Shown here in pieces: positions 11,641 through 21,070 of a DNA stretch of 64,000 bases; position 1 is the stretch's first letter, and every line of letters starts with the position of its first letter. The notes under the pieces are model-generated. The model did no database searches. It worked only from the letters and a program-made list of their open reading frames with translations, and had not been told where the DNA came from. The position numbers were made by a program, and so were the translations under genes. Source of the stretch: Dryocosmus kuriphilus (Eukaryota; Arthropoda; Insecta; Hymenoptera; Cynipidae); the NCBI GenBank assembly GCA_038277395.1, contig CM076190.1:228814082-228878081 (forward strand), written 5' to 3'.

Positions 11641-12664
11641 TGGTCTTACGGTCTGCCGCTTCCCTACCATTCAGGAGCTCCCAGGAGTGGCCCGCACTAC
11701 ATGGGTAAGGCTCTGAATGTCCTCGTAGGGAGGCTTTAAGTTACTGGTAGGGTTTGGCACCTTTCTGTGTGTCCTACGGGCGGCGACGTTCCAGCGGAGA
11801 GCGGCAAGCAACGATGCCGTGGTGGCCGTGTTTCGGCTGGTGGCAGCGGGCTGCTTGTGGTGACTTCTTTGAGAACTATTCCTTCGTTAAAGTTTGTCCT
11901 AAAAAAGACTGATATAATAATTCCGAGATACAGATGAATTAAGACAATGGTATCCTGCGGTACAATGCTTAGTTTACTCTGAAGCTATCCTAGAGGTATC
12001 TAGAACAAGAACGGTCGGCCTTGCTGCTTCCAACCGTCGACGTGTTGTCTCTAATTCCTTACGTGTTCAACTGCCGGATGGCACGAAACGTGCTTCCTTT
12101 ATACATTTTAACGGCCGGTATATCCCACCAATCCGCGTAGAGTTGGAGGGGGCGGCAAGCTCATTGGTCGAGCGTGCCGGGGAAGCGCGGCATTCTGCAT
12201 GGAGGTAGAGGGGAGACCTGCTCCAGCCGGGCGCTTGTCGGTATCGTGGTAGAGGGGTTCTCGCTCTCGCTGACCATACGAAGGTTGGTTTGATTCCAAA
12301 AAGTGTGGTGGCTCGCGTATTGGTCTAGACAGAAAATTAAAACTGAAAAGTGAACCTAACGAATAAAATTTACAGTATGTAAAAAAATAGGGAGAATATG
12401 AATTAAACTTAATCCCTAAAGTTAAACGAGGGTTCATGAGATCACGTCTTTGTTAAAGAGATTTTTTAAATTTAATTTTAATCAGATCCAGGGACAAGTG
12501 ATCAGTTTGTCCGCAAATCAGGAAGTCAAAATGGAATATATGCTAGCAAAGGTTGTTGAACCGACAAAAGAAAACGAAAATAAAATGCGAGAATTTAAAA
12601 CTCTTTTTCCGCTTTTATCCGTAAACTTTTATCGGTGTATATCAAATTAGTAGTCAATTTTCCA
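11641..12664. other. GC-richer unannotated stretch
   Basis: The part from 11650 to 12300 is clearly GC-richer than its neighbours and lacks recognisable domains. It could be an LTR/leader or promoter-like region of an element whose body is missing, but nothing in the sequence proves that. Confidence 0.3.
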
Positions 12665-13018
12665 TCGTTATTTTTTATAGTATTTAGATCTAAAATTTTA
12701 AACTATTCTTCTTCTCGATTTCAAATGCAGTTTCTATGGATTCATCAATGTTATTAAATATGTTTTAAAAAGCATTGAGTTTATCATGTGGTATATTTGT
12801 CAATATATCATTCAAATACTGCTTACAAAAAATGGGTTTAAATGTTACTTGAGATAAGGTCCTTTTTTCAATATCATTCAGAACCAAATTTGAGACTATT
12901 GGAGATAATCGAGATCCCATTGGGCAACCGGAATTTTGTTTGTAAAATTTATTGTTAAATGAAAATACCAAATTTTTGAAGACTGTTTTAACAGCCATGA
13001 AAGTCTCATTTTTGGAGT
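12665..13018 (-). pseudogene. Penelope-like element RT fragment, motifs B and C
   Basis: The minus strand reads VFKNLVFSFNNKFYKQNSGC and then PMGSRLSPIVSNLVLNDIEK. This is the Penelope-specific palm block (Y-Q--G-PMGSPLSP). FCKQYLNDIL follows, where the expected YVDD catalytic motif has become YLND, so the enzyme would be dead. Degenerate NAF-NIFNNIDESI and EIEKKNSLKF follow to about 12665. No GIY-YIG domain was seen. Confidence 0.8.
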
Positions 13019-13094
13019 TTTGTGTTCAATTTTTATTTAAATTTAATTTTTCTTCAATCATTCTTTATTACAGTCATTCTCCTCATCAACATAA

Positions 13095-13288
13095 AAAATT
13101 AATTGTGACTTTTCCGGCACTTTTTTCCTGAAGAAGTCATATTAAAAAATACAAAATTGAACTTTTCTTGTACTTTTGTATTAAAATTTCCTCCTGAAAG
13201 GCGTCTTATTTTTATATTTGTTGTCCTTTAGTTCTACTTAAACAGCACTATTTTGGGAAAGCAAACCACGTACAGTTGTAAAAATTTC
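13095..13288. repeat. Dispersed repeat D2, copy 2, splitting the Penelope relic
   Basis: About 190 bp closely similar to 8565-8755. Both contain CCGGCACTTTTT, GAAGAAGTCAT, TTGTACTTTTGTATTAAAAT and AAACAGCACTATTTTG in the same order. It lies between two pieces of the minus-strand Penelope RT, so it inserted after the Penelope element. Confidence 0.8.
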
Positions 13289-13525
13289 TAAATTCTTTAT
13301 ACAATTTTGCAAATTAGACACAATATTTTTCACAGGGACATTATTACCATTACTAGGAACACCAAGTTTATTTTCCAAGGCCAAGGATTCAGCTACTTCA
13401 GGGATTTTTTCATTTGAAATATTCTTAAAACAATTTATAATTCTAAATTCTTTAATTTTTCTATTGTTTTCTAAATGATGGAAACCACCTATTGCGTATA
13501 GACCAGAAAGGGTGAGTCCTCCCAA
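13289..13525 (-). pseudogene. Penelope-like element RT, N-terminal fragment
   Basis: Minus-strand frame with IINCFKNISNEKIPEVAESL, then ALENKLGVPSN and VKNIVSNLQNCIKNL. This resembles the N-terminal LSLG-KFGLP...IVSNIE region preceding the RT fingers in Penelope-like elements. It is separated from the palm fragment by repeat D2, and the intervening motif A region is missing. Confidence 0.6.
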
Positions 13526-13860
13526 ACCATGGAGTACCTATTCTCTATCAGTGAGGGTTCACCTCACCCACGTCTGGTTCTTATCGGCTGTCTGCGACTG
13601 CTTATTCTTGTATTTGCAGTTAGCCTCAGGGGTTGTTCAATCTCAGGGGCAGTTCCTTTATGCGCAACCTGAGGACACGCTACATAGTCGTGACAGGAAC
13701 CCACCGATCAGAACCTCAACCTCACTATCTAAGTTTATTAATGTCTGGTAAAGTAACGAGGCTAGATTCAAAAGAGTTAACACTTACCCCGAAAGCCAAA
13801 CTTCTAATGATGTAATAATAATAACAATAATAAGAGTAATAATAATATTAATAATTCGCT
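13526..13860. other. Open stretch plus a LINE-like 3' tail and (TAA)n
   Basis: An open stretch at about 13618-13748 sits between a TTTGCAG acceptor-like and a GGTAAAG donor-like sequence and could be an exon, but no homologue was recognised. From 13747 the sequence (GTAAC-AGGCTAG, ACTTACC-CGAAA) resembles the last 60 bp of LINE X at 41930-41990. It ends in (TAA)n at about 13813-13854. Confidence 0.35.
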
Positions 13861-13877
13861 TCGGTTTGCACTTACAG

Positions 13878-14218
13878 TAGTAAGACTTTGCGGAGCTTCG
13901 ACTCCCACCAGACCTCAACCTCGTCGTGGGGTTCATGCACCTGACGAACTTCTTCGTTCCTTAGGAATTGAACCTTCTGTCGGACAAAAATCTCCTGTAG
14001 AAGATCCTGGTCAGCAATTCGGTAAGCACTAGCTATCAAAACCTTTACGAGACGTACAAAAATGCTATTTTCCTGATACTAAAGGTAAACAGCGAAAGAA
14101 ACTATCAACTTATATACATGAGGACATAATACCATTTATCCAAGAGTATACTGGAATATCAATATCTAATGATGACGTTCTTGCAAAAGTAAACACAGAT
14201 AAGGAATGTACAGCATGA
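13878..14218 (+). pseudogene. KYTFP-family locus A, upstream exon (E1), disrupted
   Basis: Starts after a CTTACAG acceptor in phase 1. One frame runs to TGA 14216-14218 with a single TAG at 14030-14032. It encodes VRLCGASTPTRPQPRRGVHA, then DELLRSLGIEP. After the stop come VQKCYFPDTKGKQRKKLSTY, HEDIIPFIQEYTGISISNDD and VLAKV. Past a further frameshift, MSSRRLKINIS follows. The order K-C-Y-F-P ... I-P ... ISxSxDD ... RRLKINI parallels the E2 domain, so E1 seems to be a diverged tandem copy of it. GGTAAGC at 14021-14027 is a possible alternative donor. The family is not recognised. Confidence 0.55.
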
Positions 14219-14833
14219 GTTCAAGACGGTTGAAAATAAATATTAGCAATCCCTTTATAACTAAGAAGGTCAGTCCAATATAATTGAACGAACGTTAATT
14301 AGGCCACCCACTTTCAACAAGTGATTTTCTTGGTCTAAACTGTTAACTCATTTAAAAAATTATAAAAACTAAACATACAGCAGAAAGACAGAATCACTGC
14401 TACAAACAATTTTTCTTCACTCATGGTGATTTAATTACTAATAAAGTTACATTTTATATAAAGCTAACGTCTATTCGCACACCCTTAAATTCTTTTTTAC
14501 TCAGTTTAGAATTTCTCTCTAATGAGAACATTCGAGAGTTGCAAAGACACGTGCAAGATAGCACCATACACATGCCCGTTCTAGAAATTATGCTATAATG
14601 ACATCCATAAGTTTGCGAGTCCTACTCATCACTAACCTACGACCATCCTGTGGCTTTCATTAAAAATACTACAACTGTCACATGAACGAATTTGTGTACA
14701 AATTAATTTTTCCGTCAGCGATGGTGGATCACTTTGACCTGAAATTCTCGATCTGACCAAAATTATAAGTTTTAATGCCACGGGATGCGAAGCCCTAAAA
14801 ATAGTGCAAAAATAATTCTGTTCCTCGTTTCAG
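14219..14833 (+). other. Intron-like region between E1 and E2 of locus A
   Basis: AT-rich. It contains the block shared with locus B and locus D (about 14620-14720: CCTACGACCATCCTGTGG, then TTTGTGTACAAATT). It ends in a pyrimidine-rich TTCCTCGTTTCAG acceptor at 14821-14833. Confidence 0.5.
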
Positions 14834-15294
14834 AGTCAACTTCACACTTGAGGGATCCGAGTCCTGCCAGGTCTCCTCCTCGTGCCAGGTCTAGGTCTCC
14901 AATTGTCAAAGCTCTTTTCTTTGATGTATGTGAACGTCCTCCGCTTATTCCCGAATCGAATCCGAATCAGCTGTTCCTATTTCGAAAATACACATTTCCT
15001 GCCGGTAATCTACTTCTGTTGCTAGCTGGACATCATAACTTTGAATCTATTCCAACCCAGGAACATATTGTATTGTCGACAGTCGAAGGTAACGTCTTTG
15101 CGATATCGGAAAATTACGACTATCTTACTGGAATATACATTCAATCATCTGATAAACGCACTAAATGCAGGGCGAAAATAAACATGGTAAGCGGTGCGAT
15201 TTCTATTTTGACCGAAGAAGAAATCAAGGAAGCTCCAGTAGGCAAACGCCGCCCAATCTTACGGAATTTCAGCGTAAAAGATGGCAGCATATGA
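14834..15294 (+). CDS. KYTFP-family locus A, terminal exon (E2), open
   Basis: Unrecognised family. The exon starts after TTTCAG in phase 1 and is open to TGA at 15292-15294. It has a Pro/Arg/Ser-rich segment (PARSPPRARSRSP, about 14857-14898), then FLFRKYTFPAGN, SIPTQEHIVLSTVEGNVFA, LTGIYIQSSDKR, CRAKINMVSG, LTEEEIKEAPVGKRRPI. No signal peptide or membrane segment is seen. The SR-like stretch would suit an RNA- or nucleus-associated protein, but this is inference. It is the only copy besides C with the whole domain uninterrupted. An upstream start exon is not identified and E1 is broken, so the locus may be a pseudogene with an intact last exon. Confidence 0.55.
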
Positions 15295-16599
15295 AAAATG
15301 AATCTTCCTGAAAAAAGAGTAGCATTTTTTAACAGTCAAAAATTACTTTAGTCACCTACTCATCGACCTATGAACATTATTGTAACATTTGAATTGTCGC
15401 TAATTATAAAAATCATTAAAATTCAAAAATGCGAAAGAAATATGTAATTTTTTTAAATTATAAACCTTCATCCCGCGCAGAATATTTTCTCTTGCATGGT
15501 GGCTGACAAATCGAGAAATGAATGTCAATCTTTTATGACCGGGAAAGGCGGGTAATTTTGAAGGTTTTTAATTAAAGGCGTTTCTGATTTCACAATACTG
15601 TGAAGTTCAAATCGAATCCTTTTAAAAACATTTGTTATAATTTGCAATTTTTCTAAATCATATGAAAGCTTCCAAGTTCTTTTGAAATCTTTAAAACAAA
15701 CGTTAGAATCCTATCAAATCCCTGGTATTCTTCAGAATAATATAAAACCTCTTGAAACACCTTAAAATCACTTCAAATTCTTCAATGCCAATTCACAGCC
15801 ATGATATGAATATCAACTGAATTTAGATATTTCAAACTTCAATACAAATCCTGGCTTAGCTACGAGCTGCGGAATGTGGTTTGTGTGAAAATTAATAAAG
15901 GAATCCTATGCATGCAAAGAGATAGAGACAGGTTTGACTAATTGAGAAATAAATAAGAGACGTCGATAATTCCATATAATTGCTGGTATTTAAAAAAATA
16001 AGAAAAATGAAGATACGTAAAACGAATCAAGCGTCATCAAAGTAAAACAAAGAGGCTTTAATTCTTCAGGTCAAACAGATCATTTATCAATTTACGATTT
16101 ACAAGATATGATTGTCGTGTCCGCGTTGGGATGAACGAAAATTAAGATAATGAGTCCGTCCTTTGCTGCCGGCAGCTTCAGCAACCTGCGCCGTGCGTTG
16201 GCTTTCGCCCTGCTGCGCATTCTTCGGTATACGCCGTTGAATCACGTAGCCTCTGCTTCCTGGATCCGATGGTAACTAGAGAGAAGTCGTCACCTGAGCG
16301 CCCGAGATGGTTCGCCACTGCCGCTATCGCCGAACATTTGACAGTCTCGGGCGAATAAAAGATGGAAATCTCATCCAAACTTTGCCCACGTTATGCAGCA
16401 GCTTGCTGCGCCATTGACGGCTCGGTTCCGTGGGACAGGGCTTGGCTCGCTTCCTGCCTATGTTAAGGTGATGATATCCTGACGTTGTCTTCTAATCTGC
16501 AACATTCCTCCCCGGTGGCCTGACAAACACAATTCTTAAAAATGATTGACTTCTTTCTGGATACTTGCTCTCGCGAAGGCCTCCTCTCCTTTTCCCTCT
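15295..16599. other. 3' flank of locus A, inside unit A, then spacer
   Basis: AT-rich up to about 16130, collinear with the flank of locus B. About 16150-16385 is a GC-richer block also present at 21990-22210. A minus-strand 66-codon frame across it is broken in the other copy. 16386-16599 holds nothing recognised. Confidence 0.45.
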
Positions 16600-16945
16600 T
16601 CCTCTCTCTCTCACCTTTGTTTTCTCTCCTATGCTAAGCTTCTAAACGATTCTCAGTAGCGCCATAAAAGATACATATTGCGCAATTGTGCGAAAAGAAT
16701 TTTTATTGCGTGTGTGCATGTTTGCTGTGACTTCGTTTTATGTAGAAGTATGTATGTTAATATGAACACGGTCCTTCAGGGTTACATTCTTCTCATCAGC
16801 AGAATTTAATCGGTATGACTTTTTGATTCTTTAATGTGTTATAGTAAAATTTATCAAGTAGATCGCACTCATGCAAGATCGTGTATAATTTTTCTCACAG
16901 GGGACACACATTGTTCTCGTCGTATGAAATTGAATTATTTTTAGA
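16600..16945 (+). repeat. Dispersed repeat D1, copy 2
   Basis: A CT-rich start (TCTCTCTCTC) is followed by blocks collinear with 5418-5680, including TATGCTAAGCTTCTAAA, AACACGGTCCTTCAGGG, GCAAGATCGTGTATAATTTT and CAGGGGACACACATT. Separated from copy 1 by 11.2 kb, same orientation. Confidence 0.75.
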
Positions 16946-17199
16946 AGCATCTCCGAAGTATTTCAAGACGACAAGGAAACATGATATTTAGATATTATGT
17001 TTGAATGAAATGAGTAAATTAATTAAAAATCGTATACTCCATATCAAGTGGGAAGTGAAGTACATCTTGTAGTTCTCATTATTGTCTGCCTTGGAGTTAA
17101 GAAGGCTTCTTCCTTAAGCCAATGAAAAAAGATCCCGGCTTGTCAACATCAAGCTTCGAATATTTCAAGCAGTATGCAGGAGGCAGTACATTTTTAAAA

Positions 17200-18190
17200 A
17201 GTCTTTGAGTCCACCCTGTTGTGTGTCGGTCCCGTGAGAGGACAACAACGATTCTCGTTCATTTCTTTTGGTGGCTCTGGAAAGGGCCGGTCGGTTTTCT
17301 GCGTACAAGTGGGCGATGTGAGCCTCGGGGAAGATCTGCAAGTGCATCGACCAATGAAGGCACTCCAGCTGAGTTCCCATTTTGCGTTCAACAGGGGGGG
17401 GGGGGGGGGGGTCGGCTTCAATGTCCGAACCCCCATCATAATGAGTTCAAGTGGGGGGGGGGGCGGTCCGGGAGTTTCTAAAGTGTGTATCCGGGTGATG
17501 GAACCCGGAGGGCATCAACCGACGAAGACACAACAGCGGTTTCTCTGTCTGGCGTTCAAAAGGGGCTGACGCCTGCGGAGGTCGGCTTCAAAGTCCTGAC
17601 CCTCCTCATTCTGCGTTCAAGCGAGGTGGTGAGCCCCGAAAAGGTCGGCTTCAAAGTCCGAACTCTCCTAGTTTTGGCTTCAATTGGGGGGGGGGGGGGG
17701 TGATTTCCGGGAATTTGCTACGCTATGTTCACTGTTGATGGGTCCCGGAGGACACCAACCAACGAAGGCACTCCAGCGGTTTCCCCGTCTTGTGTTCAAC
17801 AGGAAGTGAGCCCTGACGAGGCCTGTTTTAATGTCCAAACGCTCCTCTTACTGCGTTTAAGTGGGGGTGATTCGCGGAGAGGGCTGCTTCAAAGTCCGAG
17901 CCTTCCTCGTATTACTTTCAAGGGGGGGGGGGTGAGCCCCGTGGATGTGCTACAGTGTGTTCCTTGGCGATGGTTCCTGGAGGGCATCGACCAACGAAAG
18001 CACTCCAGCGGTTTACCCGTCTTGCGATCAACAGCGGCTAGTGAGCCCCGAAGAGGACGGCTTTAAATTCCGAAACCTTCTCGTATTGCGTTGAAGGGGC
18101 GGGGGGAGTGGTGAGCCCCTGGTAAGTGCTGCAGTGTGTTCCCTGTGGATGGCTCTCGGAGGGCGTTAACCGACGAAGACACTCCAGCAC
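17200..18190. repeat. Degenerate tandem satellite with long poly-G tracts
   Basis: Five copies of CGAA(G/A)(G/A)CACTCCAGC-like anchors lie at about 17355, 17523, 17763, 17995 and 18173 (spacing 168-240 bp). A second element, GGCTTCAAAGTCCGAACCCT, recurs at about 17413, 17583, 17645, 17822, 17885 and 18060, often in pairs 62 bp apart. Poly-G runs up to about 18 long occur at 17393-17410, 17453-17463, 17685-17700 and 17923-17932. Open frames through it are by-products of the repeat and are not called. Confidence 0.75.
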
Positions 18191-18858
18191 ACACTAAACA
18201 CTAAAAAAAAGAAAACACTGAAGAAATCCTGGTTGAGAACGAACTATCAGCTTTATTTAACAGGTCACGGGTGCAGAGGTGACGTCTGGAGGTTTTGGGG
18301 AGCGTTCGACGCTCGAGTGGACGTAAGTCATGCGTTGGATTGGTGGGCGATTAAGTCGGATTGACGAGTCACGATCCTGATGCAGGCTATGTCTAAAAAA
18401 AGAAAAGTTCGCTGAAGGACGTGTATGTGCGGGGCGGTTTCCCGGTTGACTGTTCCGATCGCCTCAAACGTGCTATCTTTAGGAACTTAGACACGGAGCA
18501 GGCGCCATGAAAATCTGCCGCGTGAGGGAATGTCTCTAATTAGTCCCTCAGTGGACGTCCGAGAGCGGATTTCCCTTCCACGTCGCCGTGGACTAATGCG
18601 GTCATTTCCCTGCCACTCGTGGACTTGCACATGTGCTCGCTTCTTCGCTTCCCGATACCTCCTAACGAAACGCTAAGCTTACATAGAAAACATATACGGT
18701 AATGTATGTGCTAATAATAATAATGACTCTAATAATGCTAAGGGTGAATGTGTAAAAATTTAAAGGTAACCGGTGAGGCAGAGACGACACGGAACTCAGC
18801 CGCTAGTGCTAGTTAAAAGGGCGAAAGAGTTAACATCGTGATGGGTCCAATCGTGAAA
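18191..18858. other. Spacer, nothing identified
   Basis: Mixed-composition sequence between two tandem-repeat arrays. No domain or RNA gene recognised. Confidence 0.4.
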
Positions 18859-19017
18859 GGTCGAAAATTTTTCTAAGTCCAAAGCTTCGAAAATTTTTCT
18901 CAGTACAAAAGCGTCAAAAATTTTTTCAAGTCCAAAAGGGTCGAAAATTTTTCCAAGTTCAAAGCATCCAAAATTTTTCTATGTAAAAAAGGGTCGAAAA
19001 TTTTCCTAAGTACAAAA
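18859..19017. repeat. Minisatellite, six units of 26-27 bp
   Basis: Six consecutive units of the type GGGTCGAAAATTTTTCTAAG followed by TCCAAAA. Because the period is close to 27, the minus strand stays open with a nine-residue rhythm (KFSTLL, KILDAL), which is a by-product rather than evidence of a gene. Confidence 0.85.
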
Positions 19018-19489
19018 GAAGTTGGCTTTGGGGAAAGGTTTTTTTTTTGCAACTTGAGTCGGTGCCGTTTGTACTTGGGACATTGAGTGTGCAGGGCCTC
19101 ATGAACCGATAGGTTCAAAATTTTGCGCTGGAAGCGTATATCAACTTCTTGTGTCACTTCATCTAGTCCGCCAACACTGTGCATTGTAATAAGTGATATC
19201 TATATTGGTAGCTCTAAAAAAGCATCCAAAGGTATGAGTTTTCCACTTTCAATACTAACGCTCGACGCGTAAGAACATCCGCGGTATATGCGAAAGAAAA
19301 ATACCACTGTTCAGCGCAGTCACCTCGTAAAAGCTTCCCATTTTTGCTTACCTTCTGGGCAGAAGGAGCAGAAGTGGACGACGTATATTTTTCCGTTGCT
19401 TTGGGATTCATCTATTTACTAGAGAAAACATGACCAGAGCTCCCGCAGCCTACAACTTCTCTCACAAAAATAATAGTAATAATAATAAT
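19018..19489. other. Spacer upstream of unit B
   Basis: No recognisable feature apart from a short AATAATAGTAATAATAATAA tract at about 19468-19487. This matches in position the (TAA)n tract upstream of locus A. Confidence 0.4.
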
Positions 19490-19511
19490 CCACTCTGTTT
19501 TCCTCTCACAG

Positions 19512-19952
19512 AATTACGCATTTGTGGAAAATCTGATCCTATCAGACCTAAACCTTGTCGCGGGCTTCACGCTCCTTTCGAACTTCTTCATTCATTAGAA
19601 ATTGAAACTCGGGTCAAACTTCATCCTTATATCGAACATCCTAGTCATCACTTCGGTAAGCTACAGCTATTAAAATCATGATTAGGCGTACACAAATACT
19701 ATTTTCCTGGCTCTAAAAGAAAACCCCGAACGAAACTATCAAGTTATGTACACGCGGATATAATACCATTTGTCAAACGAGTATAATGTAATATCAATGT
19801 CTAAAGATGACATTCGAGCAGCAAAAGTGGACAAAAATAGAGCTCTTAATGGAATATATAGTATGACTCGAAGACGGTTGAAAATGAACATCAAATTCCA
19901 GTCCAATATAAATGGAGAAAAGTCCTGTAGGCCACTCTCTTTTACCAAGTGA
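19512..19952 (+). pseudogene. KYTFP-family locus B, upstream exon (E1), disrupted
   Basis: Begins after TTTCCTCTCACAG in the same phase as locus A. It encodes LRICGKSDPIRPKPCRGLHA, then FELLHSLEIE, a TGA at 19679-19681, then GVHKYYFPGSKRKPRTKLSS and VHADIIPFVK. A one-base frameshift near 19782 follows, then EYNVISMSKDDIRA, RALNGIYSMTRRRLKMNI. The stop and the frameshift are not at the sites of the lesions in locus A, so the two E1 exons decayed independently. The end of this frame (LNGIY...RRLKMNI) parallels the E2 block LTGIY...CRAKINM. Confidence 0.55.
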
Positions 19953-20579
19953 CTTTTCTCTTGATTTTAGTCCATTAATTCGATTGGAAAGTTATGAAAA
20001 CTACAAATAAGACAGACAGAGTCACTCACGCAAATCATTTTTCCTCTCCCAGGGCTATCAATTGCTGATAAAGTCAAAGTTTACATAAAATTGAAGTCTC
20101 TTTGAATAACCTTGAAGTTGCAATTACTAATTTCAAAATTTTTCCCTTATGAGAACATTCGATAGCCGCAAAGTCACACACAGGATGTTATCAAACACCT
20201 GCCAGTCCTAAATATTATACTATTATGACCTGCATAAGATTGAGAACCCTAGTCATCACTAAACTACGACCACCCTATGGCTTTCAATAAACACATTGCA
20301 ACTGCATACCTGCAGACATGAGCGAAGTTGTGCACAAATTCCTTTCTCGATCAGCAATGGTGGATCATTTTGACCTGAAGTTCAAAATCAGATTGATCTG
20401 CAACATTCTGACATTCCGGGATTACAATAAATGCTCTAAATTCTGTTAATGCTACATACATTTTCGGTTTGAGCTGAAATGTTGAGCAAATTCTCGATCT
20501 GATCAAAGCTATAAGTTTTTCTGCTGAGGGCTACAAGACGGTAAACAGGTTTTAAAAAGAATCCTGTTCCTTGTTGCAG
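19953..20579 (+). other. Intron-like region between E1 and E2 of locus B
   Basis: AT-rich and collinear with 14219-14833 of locus A. Shares CTACGACCACCCTATGGCTT and GGTGGATCATTTTGACCTG with it. Ends in the acceptor TTCCTTGTTGCAG at 20567-20579. Confidence 0.5.
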
Positions 20580-21070
20580 ATTTAAGTTCACAGTTTGATG
20601 CATATCCTAATGCTGAGCGCGTTGCTTTGACCAGAAACTTTCCTCCTGGAGGATCGCATTCACCTGTTGGGGATAGGCGTCCTCCTGCAAGGTCTCTCCC
20701 TCGTGCCAGGTCCAGGTCTCCTCGTGCCGAAGTTCCGTCTCTTGATGTACATGAATGTCCTCCTCTTGTTCCATTGTCAAATACGAATCGGCTACTCCTA
20801 TTTCGAAAACACACATTTCCTGCCGGTAAACGACTTCAATTGCAAGTAGGACCTAATGTCTTTGGAGAAATGACAGCCCAGGAACAAATTGTATTGCCAA
20901 CAGTGGAGGGTGAATCCTTGAAATATTGGAGAATTAAGAGCATCTCGCTGGAAGATATACTTATTCATCTGAAAAAAGCTAAATCTAGCGCGAAAATAAA
21001 CGTGGTAAGCGGCGCAAATCCAGTAGGCAAACGCCGCGCAATCTCAGTGAATTTCAGAATGAAGCTTTGA
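20580..21070 (+). CDS. KYTFP-family locus B, terminal exon (E2), open but internally frameshifted
   Basis: Open from the acceptor to TGA 21068-21070. It reads LSSQFDAYPN (shared with locus C), a Pro/Arg/Ser-rich stretch with PARSLPRARSRSP, then LLLFRKHTFPAGKRL, MTAQEQIVLPTVEGE, AKINVVSG, NPVGKRRAISVNFRM. Between EGE and AKIN the frame differs from A, C and D. The expected ILEN...HLAGRYTYSS is present in another frame, so two compensating shifts have replaced about 28 residues of the domain. The L...EEIKE segment is also missing. This is probably a decayed copy that stays open by chance, or a recently altered protein. Confidence 0.45.

Larger units (their letters stand above)
13860..16385 (+). 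repeat. Duplicated unit A (KYTFP-family locus with its introns and flanks)
   Basis: Collinear with unit B (19490-22212). Matches include both exons, the intronic block CTACGACCA(T/C)CCT(G/A)TGGCTTTCA (14640/20269), and the downstream block TTGAAGGTTTTTAATTAAA (15558/21443). The GC-richer end block GAATCACGTAGCCT (16238/22090) is also shared. The two copies are in direct orientation about 5.6 kb apart. Divergence is substantial, so the duplication is old. Confidence 0.8.

Noticed and set aside
13618..13748. Candidate exon between TTTGCAG and GGTAAAG
   Set aside because: No counterpart upstream of locus B and no recognised motif. It adjoins a LINE-like tail, so the splice-like ends may be chance.
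16178..16378. 66-codon minus-strand frame in the GC-richer end block of unit A
   Set aside because: The equivalent block in unit B (21990-22210) contains stops in that frame, so coding is not supported.
17219..18066. Several Gly-rich open frames of 70-116 codons
   Set aside because: They run through poly-G tracts and tandem satellite units. The reading frames change between units and no domain is visible.
18900..19184. 94-codon minus-strand frame with a nine-residue rhythm
   Set aside because: Created by the 27-bp minisatellite unit.
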